Of a DNA stretch of 64,000 nucleotides, positions 50,614 to 58,939 are shown piece by piece. Origin of the DNA: JAFLUQ01 sp964537995. GTDB taxonomy: Bacteria; Bacillota; Clostridia; UMGS1883. Where the stretch lies: positions 30,738 to 94,737 of the forward strand of contig CAZICW010000001.1 in assembly GCA_964537995.1 (NCBI GenBank), read 5' to 3'. Each line of letters starts with the position of its first letter. The first letter of the stretch is position 1. Under the pieces are notes generated by a model. The model saw only the letters and a list, made by a program, of their open reading frames with translations, was not told the origin of the DNA and did no database searches. A program made the translations under genes and the position numbers.

Positions 50614-52137
50614 TCAGTTCCAGTATTTTCTGTCAAGGCTTCGATAGCCTATCGCTTCGGAAATGTCCATGGAGCTTATCGCTTCCCGTCCGTCAAGGTC
50701 GGCAATTGTCCTTGCAAGCTTCAGGATACGCGAATATGCGCGGGCGGAAAGCCCCATAACGTCAAAGGCGTTTTTCAGCAATGCACTCTCGGCTTTTCCG
50801 AGGGTGCAATATTTTTCAAGCTGAACCGCGCTCATCTGGGCGTTACAGGAAATTCCCTCGTTTTTGAACCTCTCCTGCTGAATTTTGCGCGCGGCGTTCA
50901 CTCTGGCGCGGATAACGGCGGAGCTTTCGCCTTTTTGGGCGGTAAGATCGACGTATCGCAGCGTGGGAGCCTCAAGCTGAATGTCGATTCTGTCAAGCAG
51001 AGGGCCGCTGACACGGCTGAGATAGCGGCGGACGTCCCTTTCGGTACAGTGACAGCGGTTGCTGCCGTCGCCGTAGTAACCGCAGCGGCAGGGATTCATC
51101 GCCGCAACGAACATTACGTTGCACGGATAAGTGCAGGTCGCGGCGGCACGGGAAACCGTTACGGTCTTATCCTCAAGAGGCTGGCGCAAGGCTTCCATAA
51201 CCTCCTTGCTGTATTCCGGAAGCTCATCAAAAAACAGCACTCCGTTGTGGGCAAGGGAAAGCTCTCCCGGGCCGGCCTTCGCGCCTCCTCCGACTATGCT
51301 GACCGCGCTTGCGCTGTGGTGCGGCGCGCGGAATGGGCGCGAGGATATTATGGATTCGCCGTCCTTCAATTCGCCCGCGACGGAATATATACGGGTTATT
51401 TCAAGAGCCTCGTCTAAGGTAAGGTCGGGCAGGATTGTCGGGATTCGCTGGGCAAGCATGGTTTTGCCGCTGCCGGGGCTTCCTATCATAAGCACATTAT
51501 GTCCGCCGGCGGTAGCTACTTCTATTCCGCGGCGCATCGCAAGCTGACCGCGCACCTGCGAGAAATCGACGTCAAAGCGGGAATTTCTCTCAAACAGCGA
51601 ATTTATATCAACCTTTGTTTCGGGCAAAGGAGCGCAGCCCGAAAGATGGTTTATAACGTCGGCAAGACAGCGCGCTCCGTAAACGGGAAGTCCCGCAAGC
51701 GCGGCTTCCCCCGAATTTACGGCAGGAACAATCAGGCTTTTGAAGCCGTTGCTTTTGGCGCACATTGCCCCCGACAGCACTCCGTTTACTCCGCGTATTT
51801 CCCCCGAAAGTCCAAGCTCGCCCATAAGAAGACAGCTTCCAAAATCTCCCGAAAGCTGTCCCGTTCCGGCAAGCACGGAAACGGCAATCGGAAGGTCATA
51901 CTGAGTTCCCTCCTTGCGCAAATCCGCCGGAGCGAGATTGATTATGCAGCGGCGCGGAGGGAAATTGAAGCCGCTGTTGAATATGGCGGAGCGCACTCTC
52001 TCCTTTGATTCGCGCACGGAAGCGTCCGGCAGCCCCACAATGTCAAGCTGGGGAAGTCCGCCGGAAAAATCGGCTTCTATTGTGACGACGTTTCCCTCAA
52101 GACCGCTGAGCGCGGCGCAATATGTTTTAACTATCAT
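50614..52137 (-). CDS. comM: YifB/ComM-family Mg-chelatase-like AAA+ ATPase
   Basis: The 507-residue protein has an N-terminal Lon-protease-like domain (LPQLDIVGLPDASVRESKERV, FPPRRCIINLAPADLRKEGT), an AAA+ domain with Walker A MIGSPGSGKTMLAQRIPTIL, Walker B LFFDELPEY and a zinc-like CRCGYYGDGSNRCHC, and a C-terminal helical domain. In naturally competent bacteria ComM is a branch-migration helicase for DNA integration. The ATG at 52137 has AAGGA about 9 nt upstream. A ~185-nt leader precedes it. Confidence 0.93.
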   Translation of the reverse strand: MIVKTYCAALSGLEGNVVTIEADFSGGLPQLDIVGLPDASVRESKERVRSAIFNSGFNFPPRRCIINLAPADLRKEGTQYDLPIAVSVLAGTGQLSGDFGSCLLMGELGLSGEIRGVNGVLSGAMCAKSNGFKSLIVPAVNSGEAALAGLPVYGARCLADVINHLSGCAPLPETKVDINSLFERNSRFDVDFSQVRGQLAMRRGIEVATAGGHNVLMIGSPGSGKTMLAQRIPTILPDLTLDEALEITRIYSVAGELKDGESIISSRPFRAPHHSASAVSIVGGGAKAGPGELSLAHNGVLFFDELPEYSKEVMEALRQPLEDKTVTVSRAAATCTYPCNVMFVAAMNPCRCGYYGDGSNRCHCTERDVRRYLSRVSGPLLDRIDIQLEAPTLRYVDLTAQKGESSAVIRARVNAARKIQQERFKNEGISCNAQMSAVQLEKYCTLGKAESALLKNAFDVMGLSARAYSRILKLARTIADLDGREAISSMDISEAIGYRSLDRKYWN

Positions 52138-52322
52138 AAAAATCAATCCTTGCGCTGAAAATTATGCCGTTCGGATGAAGCCCCGATTCTCAGTGCTTCA
52201 TCTTAGGCATTCCGTCCGAAATTCCGAGACGGAGTCCGCGTCTGAAAGGTGTCGTATGCCGACGGCGGCTTCTCACGAACGGATCGGCGAACGAAGTCCG
52301 AGGAACCTATAGCCTTTGTTCT
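52138..52322 (-). promoter_or_regulatory. long 5' leader of comM (candidate structured RNA)
   Basis: From the predicted transcription start near 52322 to the comM ATG there are about 185 nt with no open frame of note. It can form a strong hairpin CCGTC-...-GACGG within the segment at about 52210-52240, and AGGC near its start could pair with GCCT near 52205. No known riboswitch consensus was recognised. It could be a regulatory leader or a small RNA that reads into comM. Confidence 0.35.
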
Positions 52323-52328
52323 GTCATT

Positions 52329-52357
52329 ATTATACACGAAAATTTTTTCTATGTCAA
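52329..52357 (-). promoter_or_regulatory. comM promoter
   Basis: On the minus strand, TTGACA (52357-52352), 17 bp, TATAAT (52334-52329): a consensus sigma-A promoter. Confidence 0.75.
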
Positions 52358-52430
52358 TCGGAAAAAAGAGCATAAGAACCGTCGCCCGCTCACAGTACCG
52401 ATGATAATTATCGGGAATTACCAAAAAGCC

Positions 52431-52459
52431 TTTACAAATTTATCAAAGCATGATATAAT
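52431..52459 (+). promoter_or_regulatory. promoter of the TetM-Rae1 fusion gene
   Basis: TTTACA (52431-52436), 17 bp, TATAAT (52454-52459), with a leader of about 105 nt. Confidence 0.7.
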
Positions 52460-52568
52460 ATGAGCATGAAGACAAGGAAAACAATATTAAAAAGTACCCC
52501 CCATCAGACAATCCGCCGGAAAAGCTTGACCGTATAATCGTCGGAAGGACTTGAAAGGACTTATATTT

Positions 52569-55166
52569 ATGAAAAAATTGGTCGTCGGCATACTGGCGCA
52601 CGTTGACGCGGGAAAAACAACCCTCTCCGAGGGGCTTCTTTTTACCGCGGGCGAACTGCGCAGTCTCGGCAGGGTTGACCGCCGCAGCACCTTCCTCGAC
52701 AATCACGAAATTGAACGGGAGCGCGGCATAACGATATTTTCCAAGCAAGCCGTGCTGAAGCTGGGCGAAGCAGAGGTAACATTGCTTGACACCCCCGGAC
52801 ACGCGGATTTTTCGGCGGAAGCGGAGCGCACGCTCGGAATTTTGGACTGCGCGGTGCTTGTCATAAGCGGATGCGACGGAGTGCAGACTCACACGGAAAC
52901 CATATGGCGGCTGCTGGAACGTTACAGAGTTCCTGTTTTTGTATTTGTGAACAAAATGGATATTTCCCTCCGCGACAAGAGCAGTCTGCTCGCCGAGCTT
53001 AATTCCCGTCTGGGCGATGGCTTCACGGATTTCGGAATGAGCCGCGAGGCTCTTTTCGACGCGCTCTCCATGACTGATGAAAAAATAATGGAGTGTTTTT
53101 TGGAAACAGGCTCAATCGACGACGACGAAATTTCCCGTGCCGTCGCTGAACGGAAAATTTTCCCGTGCTGCTTCGGTTCAGCGCTGAAAATGCGGGGCGT
53201 GGAGGATTTTGCCAAGCTTCTCGCGCGCTTTGCGCCTAATCCCGAATACGGCGAAAAATTCGGCGCGAAGGTTTTTAAAATTTCCGAGGACGAGCATGGC
53301 GAAAGGCTTGCGCATATGAAAATCACGGGCGGAACGCTGAAAACGCGCGATGTTGTTTCGGGCGCTTCATGGGAGGAAAAGGTAAACCGCATAAGAATTT
53401 ACTCCGGCGCAAAATATAAAAGCGTCTCCGAGGTCGGCGCGGGAACCGTCTGTGCCGTAACGGGGCTGACTCAGGTTCATGCCGGCGACGGTCTGGGCTT
53501 TGAGAAGGACAGTCCGCTTCCTCTGCTGGAGCCTGTGCTGAGCTACAAAATTATTCTTCCCGAGGGCGCCGACCCTTTTACCGCTCTGAAATGCTTCCGC
53601 CGTCTTGAGCAGGAGGAGCCGGAGCTGCACATTGTCTGGAACGAAAGACTTCGGGAGATTTCCGTCGGTCTTATGGGAGAGGTTCAGCTTGAGGTTCTCG
53701 CCCGACTTGTAAAGGATCGCTTCGGCATGGACATAGCCTTCGGCGAGGGCAGTATAGCCTATAGGGAAACCATCTCCTCCGCCGTCGAGGGCGTAGGTCA
53801 TTATGAGCCGCTGCGTCACTATGCCGAGGTTCATTTGCTTCTTGAGCCCGCTCCGCGCGGCAGCGGACTGGAATTTGCCTCCGACTGCGGCGAGGATGTT
53901 CTCGACAGGAATTGGCAGCGTCTTATCCTGACGCATCTTCGGGAAAAGCAGCATATCGGCGTACTGACAGGTTCTCCGATTACCGACATGAAAATAACCC
54001 TCGTTGCGGGGAAGGCCCACAAAAAGCACACCGAGGGCGGAGACTTCCGCCAGGCCACTTACCGTGCCGTGCGTCAGGGTCTGAAATGCGCGGAATCCGT
54101 ACTCTTGGAGCCTTGGTACTCCTTTCGTATGGAGCTGCCCTCCTCATGTATCGGCCGCGCCATGAACGACCTCCGACTTATGGGAGCGGAATTTTCCGCG
54201 CCCGACAACGACGGCGAAACCGCCTGCATAAAAGGCTCCGCGCCCGTTTCCGCAATGAGAAGCTATCCTGCCGAAATTGCCGCCTACACCCGCGGAAAAG
54301 GACGGATAAGTCTTGCGTCGAAGGGCTGCGCCCCCTGCAAAAATTCCGCCGAGGTTATTGCGGAAATCGGCTACGACAGCGATTCCGACCTCGAAAATCC
54401 CGCCGATTCCGTGTTCTGTTCGGGCGGAGCGGGCTTCACCGTAAAATGGAACGAGGTCAAAAATTATATGCACATAAGCAGCGGCTTTTCCTTCGGCGGT
54501 TCTCACGGAAAAAGCGACGCGCGTTCGATGGCTATGGATTATGTGCGCCGCGCCGCCGACGATGACGAGCTTATAAAAATCTTCGAGCGCACCTACGGCC
54601 CTATTCGCAGAGACAGTTATTCCATGCGCACGCGCCGTGAGCCGTCCGTGCCAAAGCAGGAAAAGTCTCCGCACGCGAAGCCCGTTCCCGCGGGAGAGGA
54701 ATATCTGCTCGTTGACGGCTACAACATAATTTTCGCGTGGGATAATCTGAAAAAGCTTGCCGAAACAGACCTCTCCGCCGCCCGCGGCGCGCTTACGGAT
54801 ATTTTGTCGAACTACAAGGGCTTTTGCCAAAAGGAAATTATCCTCGTATTCGACGCGTACAAGGTAAAGGGCAGCGTCCGCGAAATCGAAAAAATCGGCA
54901 ACATTGACGTTGTGTACACCAAGGAAGCGGAAACCGCCGATATGTACATCGAAAAGGTGACGCATGAGCTGAGCCGCAGTCATCGCGTCCTCGTTGCCAC
55001 GTCGGACTCTCTGGAGCAGGTTATAATAATGGGCGGCGGCGCGCTGAGAATATCCGCGTCGGAGCTTAAGGCGGAAATCGACGAAGCCGAAAAAGCCGTG
55101 CGGGATATTCTTCGCGGCATGGATGCCGAAAAGCCGAGACAATATATGGAATTAAACAAAGAATAG
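52569..55166 (+). CDS. TetM-like translational GTPase fused to a Rae1/YacP-type NYN endoribonuclease
   Basis: The 865-residue protein has two parts. Residues 1 to about 650 are an EF-G/TetM-like GTPase: G1 AHVDAGKTT, switch region LDNHEIERERGITI, G3 DTPGH, G4 NKMD, then the EF-G domain order. After a linker (about 660-710) comes an NYN/PIN-like nuclease: LLVDGYNIIFAW (Asp716), ILVFDAYKVKG (Asp762), TKEAETADMYIEK (Asp791) and VATSDSLEQ (Asp813). These match Bacillus Rae1 (YacP), which cuts mRNA in the ribosomal A site. The GTPase would place the nuclease on the ribosome. It could protect or rescue ribosomes; tetracycline resistance is not shown. ATG 52569 has AAAGGA 9 nt upstream. Confidence 0.9.
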   Translation: MKKLVVGILAHVDAGKTTLSEGLLFTAGELRSLGRVDRRSTFLDNHEIERERGITIFSKQAVLKLGEAEVTLLDTPGHADFSAEAERTLGILDCAVLVISGCDGVQTHTETIWRLLERYRVPVFVFVNKMDISLRDKSSLLAELNSRLGDGFTDFGMSREALFDALSMTDEKIMECFLETGSIDDDEISRAVAERKIFPCCFGSALKMRGVEDFAKLLARFAPNPEYGEKFGAKVFKISEDEHGERLAHMKITGGTLKTRDVVSGASWEEKVNRIRIYSGAKYKSVSEVGAGTVCAVTGLTQVHAGDGLGFEKDSPLPLLEPVLSYKIILPEGADPFTALKCFRRLEQEEPELHIVWNERLREISVGLMGEVQLEVLARLVKDRFGMDIAFGEGSIAYRETISSAVEGVGHYEPLRHYAEVHLLLEPAPRGSGLEFASDCGEDVLDRNWQRLILTHLREKQHIGVLTGSPITDMKITLVAGKAHKKHTEGGDFRQATYRAVRQGLKCAESVLLEPWYSFRMELPSSCIGRAMNDLRLMGAEFSAPDNDGETACIKGSAPVSAMRSYPAEIAAYTRGKGRISLASKGCAPCKNSAEVIAEIGYDSDSDLENPADSVFCSGGAGFTVKWNEVKNYMHISSGFSFGGSHGKSDARSMAMDYVRRAADDDELIKIFERTYGPIRRDSYSMRTRREPSVPKQEKSPHAKPVPAGEEYLLVDGYNIIFAWDNLKKLAETDLSAARGALTDILSNYKGFCQKEIILVFDAYKVKGSVREIEKIGNIDVVYTKEAETADMYIEKVTHELSRSHRVLVATSDSLEQVIIMGGGALRISASELKAEIDEAEKAVRDILRGMDAEKPRQYMELNKE

Positions 55167-55169
55167 CTA

Positions 55170-55198
55170 TTGAAAATATGCAAAAGCTGTGATAAAAT
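55170..55198 (+). promoter_or_regulatory. nadE promoter
   Basis: TTGAAA (55170-55175), 17 bp, TAAAAT (55193-55198), just past the fusion gene's stop. Confidence 0.65.
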
Positions 55199-55232
55199 AT
55201 GTCCGTGAAGTTATATGCAAGGAGGCTGTATT

Positions 55233-57146
55233 ATGCGTGACGGTTTTATAAAAATTGCGGCGGCGACTCCCGATATTCGTGTCGCTGACACGGAGTTCAA
55301 CGCCGAAAACATAATTTCCGAGGCGAAGCGCCTTTGCGCCGAAGGCGCGAGAGTTATAGTATTTCCGGAGCTTTGCGTCTGCGGCTATACCTGCGGCGAC
55401 CTTTTCCTTCAGTCCGCGCTGCTGCGCGGCTGCGAAAACGCTCTTATCCGTATTGCCGAAGCGACGGCGCAAACCGATTGCTTTCTCGCCGTCGGGCTGC
55501 CCGTCAGCGTTGACAACAGACTGTACAACTGCGCCGCCGCTGTCTGCGGAGGTAAAATTTTGGGGCTTGTGCCGAAAAGCCACATTCCCAACTATGCCGA
55601 ATTTTATGAGCTTCGCCATTTCAGTCCCGCGCCTGCCGAAAACCGGCGCGTCACAATCGGGGGATGCGAGGTTCCGTTCGGCGGAAAGCTGATTTTTCCC
55701 TGCGGCTCTATGGCGGAGCTTGTCATCGGGATTGAGCTGTGCGAGGATTTATGGGTTCCGAATCCGCCCTCTACGGCTCTTGCGATGGCGGGAGCGACAT
55801 TGCTGCTGAATCTCAGCGCGTCGGACGAGCTTGTCGGGAAGCGCGCTTACCGCCGCTCTCTTGTCGCGGCGACGTCGGCAAGGCTAATATGCGCCTACGC
55901 CTACGCGGACGCGGGCTACGGCGAAAGCACTACCGATATGGTTTTCTGCGGGCAAAATATCATCGGCGAAAACGGAAATATACTTGCGGAAGTCCATACT
56001 CTCACCGAAAATCAGGCCGTGTCCGCCTGTATTGACCTCGGACGCATAGCCGCCGAGCGGCGGCGTATGAACAGCTTCGGCATTGAAAAAAGCGGCTTTG
56101 AGCAGATTCCCTTCCGGCTCGGACAATACCGCTCTCCGCTTGACCGCTTTGTCGATCCCGCTCCCTTCGTTCCGTCGGACAAGGCGGAGCTTGGAGCCCG
56201 ATGCGAGGAAATTATGAGCATACAGGCGCTCGGACTGAAAAAGCGGCTTGCTCACACGGGCTGCCGCAACGCCGTTATCGGACTGAGCGGCGGATTAGAT
56301 TCCACTCTTGCCTATCTTGTCACCGTCCGCGCCTTTGATCTTCTGGGGCTTGACAGGAAGGGAATCCTTGCCGTCACAATGCCGTGCTTCGGTACGACAA
56401 AGCGCACGCACGACAACGCCCTCACGCTCAGCCGCATAATGGGGACGGATTTTAAAGAGGTCAACATTGAGGACGCCGTACGGCTGCATTTTCGAGATAT
56501 TGATCAGGACGAGAACTGCCGCGACGTGACATACGAGAATTGTCAGGCGCGCGAACGCACACAGGTTCTTATGGATTTGGCGAACAAAAACGGCGGTCTT
56601 GTTATCGGAACGGGCGACCTCAGCGAGCTTGCGATGGGCTGGTCAACCTACAACGGCGACCATATGAGTATGTACGGGGTGAACGCGTCGATTCCGAAAA
56701 CTCTTGTACGCCACCTTGTTTCCCACGCAGCCGACTGTGCGGACGAAACGCTCGCCGCCTGTCTGCGCGATATTTTGGCAACGCCCGTTTCGCCGGAGCT
56801 TCTTCCTCCGAGGGACGGGGTTATAAGCCAGCAAACCGAGGACATAATCGGTCCGTATGAGCTGCACGATTTTTTCCTTTACTATCTGCTGCGCTTCGGC
56901 TTTTCTCCGTCCAAAATTTTCCGTCTGGCGGAAAAAGCTTTCGGCGGGGTCTATTCCCGCGTTGAAATAAAAAAATGGCTCTGTACGTTCCTGCGGCGGT
57001 TTTTTGCGGCTCAGTTCAAGCGGAGCTGTCTGCCGGACGGTCCAAAGGTCGGCAGCGTGGCGGTTTCTCCACGCGGCGACTGGCGTATGCCGAGCGACGG
57101 CTGCCGTGCGCTGTGGCTTAAGGAAGCGGAAGAAATTGAGGTGTAA
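55233..57146 (+). CDS. nadE: NAD+ synthase (glutamine-dependent)
   Basis: The 637-residue enzyme amidates nicotinate adenine dinucleotide to NAD+ using glutamine. The N-terminal nitrilase-type glutaminase domain (about 1-290) shows the Glu-Lys-Cys triad regions FPELCVCGYTCGDLF, PKSHIPNYAEFYELR and IGIELCEDLWVP. The C-terminal synthetase domain has IGLSGGLDSTLAYLV (about 350), GTGDLSELAMGWSTYNGDHM and the closing KRSCLPDGPKVGSVAVSPRG. AAGGAGG lies 8 nt before the ATG at 55233. It is 3 nt ahead of thiI. Confidence 0.95.
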   Translation: MRDGFIKIAAATPDIRVADTEFNAENIISEAKRLCAEGARVIVFPELCVCGYTCGDLFLQSALLRGCENALIRIAEATAQTDCFLAVGLPVSVDNRLYNCAAAVCGGKILGLVPKSHIPNYAEFYELRHFSPAPAENRRVTIGGCEVPFGGKLIFPCGSMAELVIGIELCEDLWVPNPPSTALAMAGATLLLNLSASDELVGKRAYRRSLVAATSARLICAYAYADAGYGESTTDMVFCGQNIIGENGNILAEVHTLTENQAVSACIDLGRIAAERRRMNSFGIEKSGFEQIPFRLGQYRSPLDRFVDPAPFVPSDKAELGARCEEIMSIQALGLKKRLAHTGCRNAVIGLSGGLDSTLAYLVTVRAFDLLGLDRKGILAVTMPCFGTTKRTHDNALTLSRIMGTDFKEVNIEDAVRLHFRDIDQDENCRDVTYENCQARERTQVLMDLANKNGGLVIGTGDLSELAMGWSTYNGDHMSMYGVNASIPKTLVRHLVSHAADCADETLAACLRDILATPVSPELLPPRDGVISQQTEDIIGPYELHDFFLYYLLRFGFSPSKIFRLAEKAFGGVYSRVEIKKWLCTFLRRFFAAQFKRSCLPDGPKVGSVAVSPRGDWRMPSDGCRALWLKEAEEIEV

Positions 57147-57149
57147 TTT

Positions 57150-58331
57150 ATGCGGGAAATCATACTTGTAAAATACGGCGAAATCATTCTTAAGGGGCTG
57201 AACCGCAGCCGTTTTGAGGATATGCTGATCGGCAATATAAAAAAGGCTCTTCCGAAGGAGAGCCGCGCTTGTGTCCGCAAATCTCAGGCAATAATCTACG
57301 TTGAGCCTGCCGAGGGCGCGGACATCGACGATATAACGGAACGCCTGAAAAAGGTTTTCGGTATTGTTTTTATTGCGCGCGCGGGGGTATTTCCCAAGGA
57401 TATGGAAGCAATACTTTCGCAAGGCGCGGCCTATCTTTCTCCCGCGATGGAGCAGGTGAACACCTTCAAGGTCGAAGCGAAACGCAGCGACAAGAAATTT
57501 CCCTTCAATTCTCCGCAGATAAGCAGTGAAATGGGCGCCGCTTTGCTGCGCCGCTGTAATTGGCTCAAGGTAAACGTCACCGAGCCGGACACAATTGTGC
57601 GCGTTGAAATCCGTGACAACGAAGCCTATGTCTATACCGACGCCGCGCGCGTCAGCGGCCCCGGCGGAATGCCTACCGGCAGCAACGGACGCGCAACGCT
57701 TCTGCTCAGCGGCGGCATTGACAGTCCGGTTGCGGGCTATATGATGGCAAAGCGCGGCGTGGAGCTTAACGCCGTACATTTTTTCAGTCCGCCCTACACA
57801 AGCGAACGCGCAAAGGAAAAGGTGATTGAACTGGGGCGTATTCTCGCCGCCTACACCGGACGCTACAATCTCTACATCGTTCCCTTCACCGAACAGCAGC
57901 TCGCCATACGGGATAACTGCCCCGAAGAGCATCTTACGCTGATTATGCGCCGCATGATGATGATGATTGCGGAAAAAATCGCCAAAAAGAGCGGCAGTCT
58001 TGCTCTTATAACAGGGGAAAGTCTCGGTCAGGTCGCCAGCCAGACAATACAAGCCTTAGACGTTACAAACAGCGCCGTGGAGACTTTGCCGGTATTCCGT
58101 CCGCTCATCGGAATGGATAAGAACGACATTGTGACAGCGGCCCGTGCAATCGGCACATTTGAAACCTCGATTCTGCCCTATGAGGACTGCTGCACCGTAT
58201 TTGTGCCAAAGCACCCGACAACAAAGCCCTCGCGGGAAAAGGTTCTTAAAAGTCAAAACAGAATTGATATGCAATATTGGGTCAATAAAGCGGTTGAGGA
58301 AGCCGAACCGATAATAATCGAAAGCAAATAA
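57150..58331 (+). CDS. thiI: tRNA 4-thiouridine sulfurtransferase
   Basis: The 393-residue protein has an N-terminal ferredoxin-like domain (VKYGEIILKGLNRSRFED), a THUMP domain (about 60-165) and a PP-loop AANH domain with LLLSGGIDSPVAGYMMAKRG, GESLGQVASQTIQAL and PVFRPLIGMDKNDIV. It makes 4-thiouridine at position 8 of tRNA. The extra C-terminal rhodanese domain of enteric ThiI is absent, as in Bacillus, so it needs a separate cysteine desulfurase, which is not in the window. It probably shares the nadE promoter. Confidence 0.95.
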   Translation: MREIILVKYGEIILKGLNRSRFEDMLIGNIKKALPKESRACVRKSQAIIYVEPAEGADIDDITERLKKVFGIVFIARAGVFPKDMEAILSQGAAYLSPAMEQVNTFKVEAKRSDKKFPFNSPQISSEMGAALLRRCNWLKVNVTEPDTIVRVEIRDNEAYVYTDAARVSGPGGMPTGSNGRATLLLSGGIDSPVAGYMMAKRGVELNAVHFFSPPYTSERAKEKVIELGRILAAYTGRYNLYIVPFTEQQLAIRDNCPEEHLTLIMRRMMMMIAEKIAKKSGSLALITGESLGQVASQTIQALDVTNSAVETLPVFRPLIGMDKNDIVTAARAIGTFETSILPYEDCCTVFVPKHPTTKPSREKVLKSQNRIDMQYWVNKAVEEAEPIIIESK

Positions 58332-58353
58332 TTCGCGCCGAGGAGGAATATAA

Positions 58354-58842
58354 ATGAATCTTACAGCGGAAATCACAGCGGCGACCGTCGCCGTAATCGA
58401 GCTTCTTAAGGAAAGCGGAAAAACTCTCGCTACGGCGGAAAGCTGCACGGGCGGCATGATAGGCGAGCTGCTTACAAGCATTGCCGGCGCAAGCGAGGTT
58501 TACGGCTTCGGCTTTATAACCTACGCCAATGAAGCCAAGGAAAAAATCCTCGGCGTCAGGCACGAAACTCTTTCCGCGCACGGAGCCGTCAGCAAGGAAA
58601 CCGCGGCGGAAATGGCCGAAGGCGCAAGAAGGGTCAGCGGAGCGGAAATTGCCGTTGCCGTAACGGGAATCGCCGGACCGAGCGGCAGCGAAAAAAAGCC
58701 CGTCGGTCTGGTATATGTCGGAATATCATCGGAAAGCGAAACCCGCACCGTAAAGCTGAATCTCGACGGCGACAGACAGAGCATACGAACGCAAACCTGT
58801 CTAAACGCGCTTAACCTCGTAAAAGAAGAATTGACAAAATAA
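58354..58842 (+). CDS. pncC: CinA C-terminal-type nicotinamide-nucleotide amidohydrolase
   Basis: The 162-residue protein consists only of the CinA C-terminal domain: LATAESCTGGMIGELLTSI, VYGFGFITYANEAKEKIL-type sequence, GAVSKETAAEMAEGAR and AVTGIAGPSGSEKKPVGLVY. PncC deamidates nicotinamide mononucleotide in pyridine-nucleotide recycling. The N-terminal molybdopterin-binding-like domain of full CinA is missing. It lies after nadE and thiI and before recA; the cinA-recA order is common in Firmicutes. AGGAGG precedes the ATG. Confidence 0.92.
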   Translation: MNLTAEITAATVAVIELLKESGKTLATAESCTGGMIGELLTSIAGASEVYGFGFITYANEAKEKILGVRHETLSAHGAVSKETAAEMAEGARRVSGAEIAVAVTGIAGPSGSEKKPVGLVYVGISSESETRTVKLNLDGDRQSIRTQTCLNALNLVKEELTK

Positions 58843-58870
58843 TCTGTTTCAAAAATTTTTCAAAAAACTA

Positions 58871-58899
58871 TTGACAAAAACGCAAAAGCACAGTATAAT
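58871..58899 (+). promoter_or_regulatory. recA promoter
   Basis: TTGACA (58871-58876), 17 bp, TATAAT (58894-58899). Confidence 0.75.
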
Positions 58900-58900
58900 G

Positions 58901-58914
58901 AGAACAGATGTTCG
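58901..58914 (+). promoter_or_regulatory. LexA (SOS) box of recA
   Basis: AGAACAGATGTTCG matches the Gram-positive LexA site CGAACnnnnGTTCG at all but the first base. It starts 1 bp after the -10 box, a position that would block transcription. Confidence 0.75.
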
Positions 58915-58939
58915 AGAAATTGTATCGGAGGGTTAGCTA

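Noticed and set aside
52569..55166. Canonical tetracycline resistance gene tet(M/O/W)
   Set aside because: It is TetM-like but carries a fused nuclease, has no mobile element or leader-peptide attenuator around it, and matches the surrounding base composition. Resistance should not be assumed.
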